From the NCBI RefSeq assembly GCF_018118585.1, contig NZ_CP069421.1:558001-622000 (forward strand): DNA of 64,000 bases, written 5' to 3'. Positions within the stretch are counted from its first letter, which is position 1. Each line of letters begins with the position of its first letter. This document shows positions 63,446 through 64,000 of the stretch, in pieces. The position numbers were made by a program, and so were the translations under genes. This DNA comes from Aristaeella lactis (GTDB lineage Bacteria; Bacillota; Clostridia; Christensenellales; Aristaeellaceae). The notes beneath the pieces were generated by a model that was not told the DNA's origin, made no database searches, and saw only the letters and a program-made list of their open reading frames with translations.

Positions 63446-64000
63446 ATGAAGAAACTGTTGGCAATGGTGCTGGCGCTGACGCTGGTGCTGACCCTGGCTG
63501 TGCCGCTGATGGCGCAGGCAGACGACCTGGAGGAGATCACGATCCTGTATCCCGGTGAGGAGACCGACGCGTTTTCCGAATTCATCAACGGCGCCTTTGC
63601 CCAGAAGGTGAAGGAAGACCTGAATATGAAAGTGAACTTCCGGTTCCTGAGCTGGGATTCCTACTGGGACCAGAAGAAGATTATGCTGGCTGCCAATGAA
63701 ACCATCGACCTGTATTGGGACGGCCTGCCGGACCTGTCCAGCATGGTGAACAACAAGGAAGCCCAGCCCCTGGACGACCTGATCGCCAAGGCCTGGCCTG
63801 AATACATGAAAAACGTCCTGCCGGAAACCCAGATGGCCGGCGGCAAAATCAACGGTGTACAGTACGGTATTCCGTCCGCCTATGCACCCGCTTCCGCTAT
63901 GTTCCAGTTTGTCTGCCTGCGGCAGGATCTGCTGGAGCAGGTGGGCATGACTGAAGTGAAGACGGCCGAGGATCTGCGTGAATTCGCCGAGCGTGTGCAG
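63446..64000 (+). CDS. Sugar ABC transporter substrate-binding protein (partial)
   Basis: 185 codons are visible; the gene runs off the right edge. It has a signal peptide (MKKLLAMVLALTLVLTLAVPLMAQA) with no lipobox Cys. It continues with DLEEITILYPGEETDAF, SWDSYWDQKKIMLAANETIDLYWDGLPDL, and YGIPSAYAPASAMFQFVCLRQDLLEQVG. This fits the binding partner of an LplB/LplC importer. AAGGAGGG is just upstream of the ATG. Specificity cannot be inferred from this part. Confidence 0.88.
   Translation, partial: MKKLLAMVLALTLVLTLAVPLMAQADDLEEITILYPGEETDAFSEFINGAFAQKVKEDLNMKVNFRFLSWDSYWDQKKIMLAANETIDLYWDGLPDLSSMVNNKEAQPLDDLIAKAWPEYMKNVLPETQMAGGKINGVQYGIPSAYAPASAMFQFVCLRQDLLEQVGMTEVKTAEDLREFAERVQ

Noticed and set aside
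1-64000. rRNA, tRNA, prophage or transposase genes
   Set aside because: I looked for cloverleaf-like arms, integrase-like or transposase-like reading frames and saw none.

Overview
The window looks like chromosome from a Gram-positive-type (Clostridia) bacterium with moderately high GC. Firmicute-style features include dgt-dnaG-rpoD-trmK-nif3, yceD-rpmF, TmcAL, SLH-type repeats, strong AGGAGG ribosome sites and many GTG/TTG starts. The AT-rich intergenic tandem repeats and the gene content remind me of rumen and gut Christensenellales such as the Aristaeella group, but that placement is only inference. I see no rRNA, tRNA, CRISPR array, prophage or insertion sequence. It reads as core chromosome with some carbohydrate-use islands.

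Layout. 1-4.3 kb (minus): a transglutaminase/DUF58/MoxR envelope operon, cut by the left edge, divergent from acpS. 4.4-13.2 kb (plus): acpS, a phosphohexomutase, a DUF624-like membrane protein, a methyltransferase, Hsp33, a HEAT-like protein, a zinc-ribbon/TPR membrane protein and an amidohydrolase. 13.2-21.6 kb (minus): a GH27 alpha-galactosidase with a tiny double-CXXC protein, an ilvE-hypothetical-RluA group, and an envelope group (LCP-like protein, zinc-ribbon membrane protein, DUF3298-like exported protein). 21.8-32.9 kb: a COG2509 flavoprotein followed by an unusual hairpin array, tmcAL (minus), ackA, yceD-rpmF, valS-folC and an rsmH-rsmI pair. 32.9-42.4 kb (minus): an exported M16 protease with an SLH-like tail, an aquaporin, a DUF1622 protein, and a glycogen/maltodextrin group (glgP, malQ, LacI regulator). 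42.6-49.7 kb: a small leucine-rich-repeat exported protein, then the macromolecular-synthesis group dgt-dnaG-rpoD-trmK-nif3-zinc ribbon (minus). 49.8-57.5 kb (plus): a second, cytosolic M16 protease, a small unknown protein and an iron-type ABC transporter (binding protein, fused permease, ATPase). 57.6-64 kb: a LacI regulator divergent from a Gfo/Idh oxidoreductase, a GNAT-like acyltransferase-family protein, an LplB/LplC-type sugar permease pair and a sugar-binding protein that runs off the right edge.

How they work together. Two polysaccharide or oligosaccharide circuits stand out, each with a LacI repressor and recognisable operators: alpha-glucan breakdown (malQ, glgP, with the phosphohexomutase able to handle glucose-1-phosphate) and an unknown glycan or sugar derivative (57.6-64 kb). 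GH27 has its own palindromic operator. The most interesting non-coding signal is the set of four different hairpins separated by a constant GTGAAATATT linker after the flavoprotein gene. The most interesting gene pairing is rsmH-rsmI, whose products modify the same 16S rRNA base.

Starts were moved from the longest reading frame to an internal ATG/GTG/TTG where a Shine-Dalgarno site decided it, and each such entry says so. All functions are by motif recognition and no database search was run.
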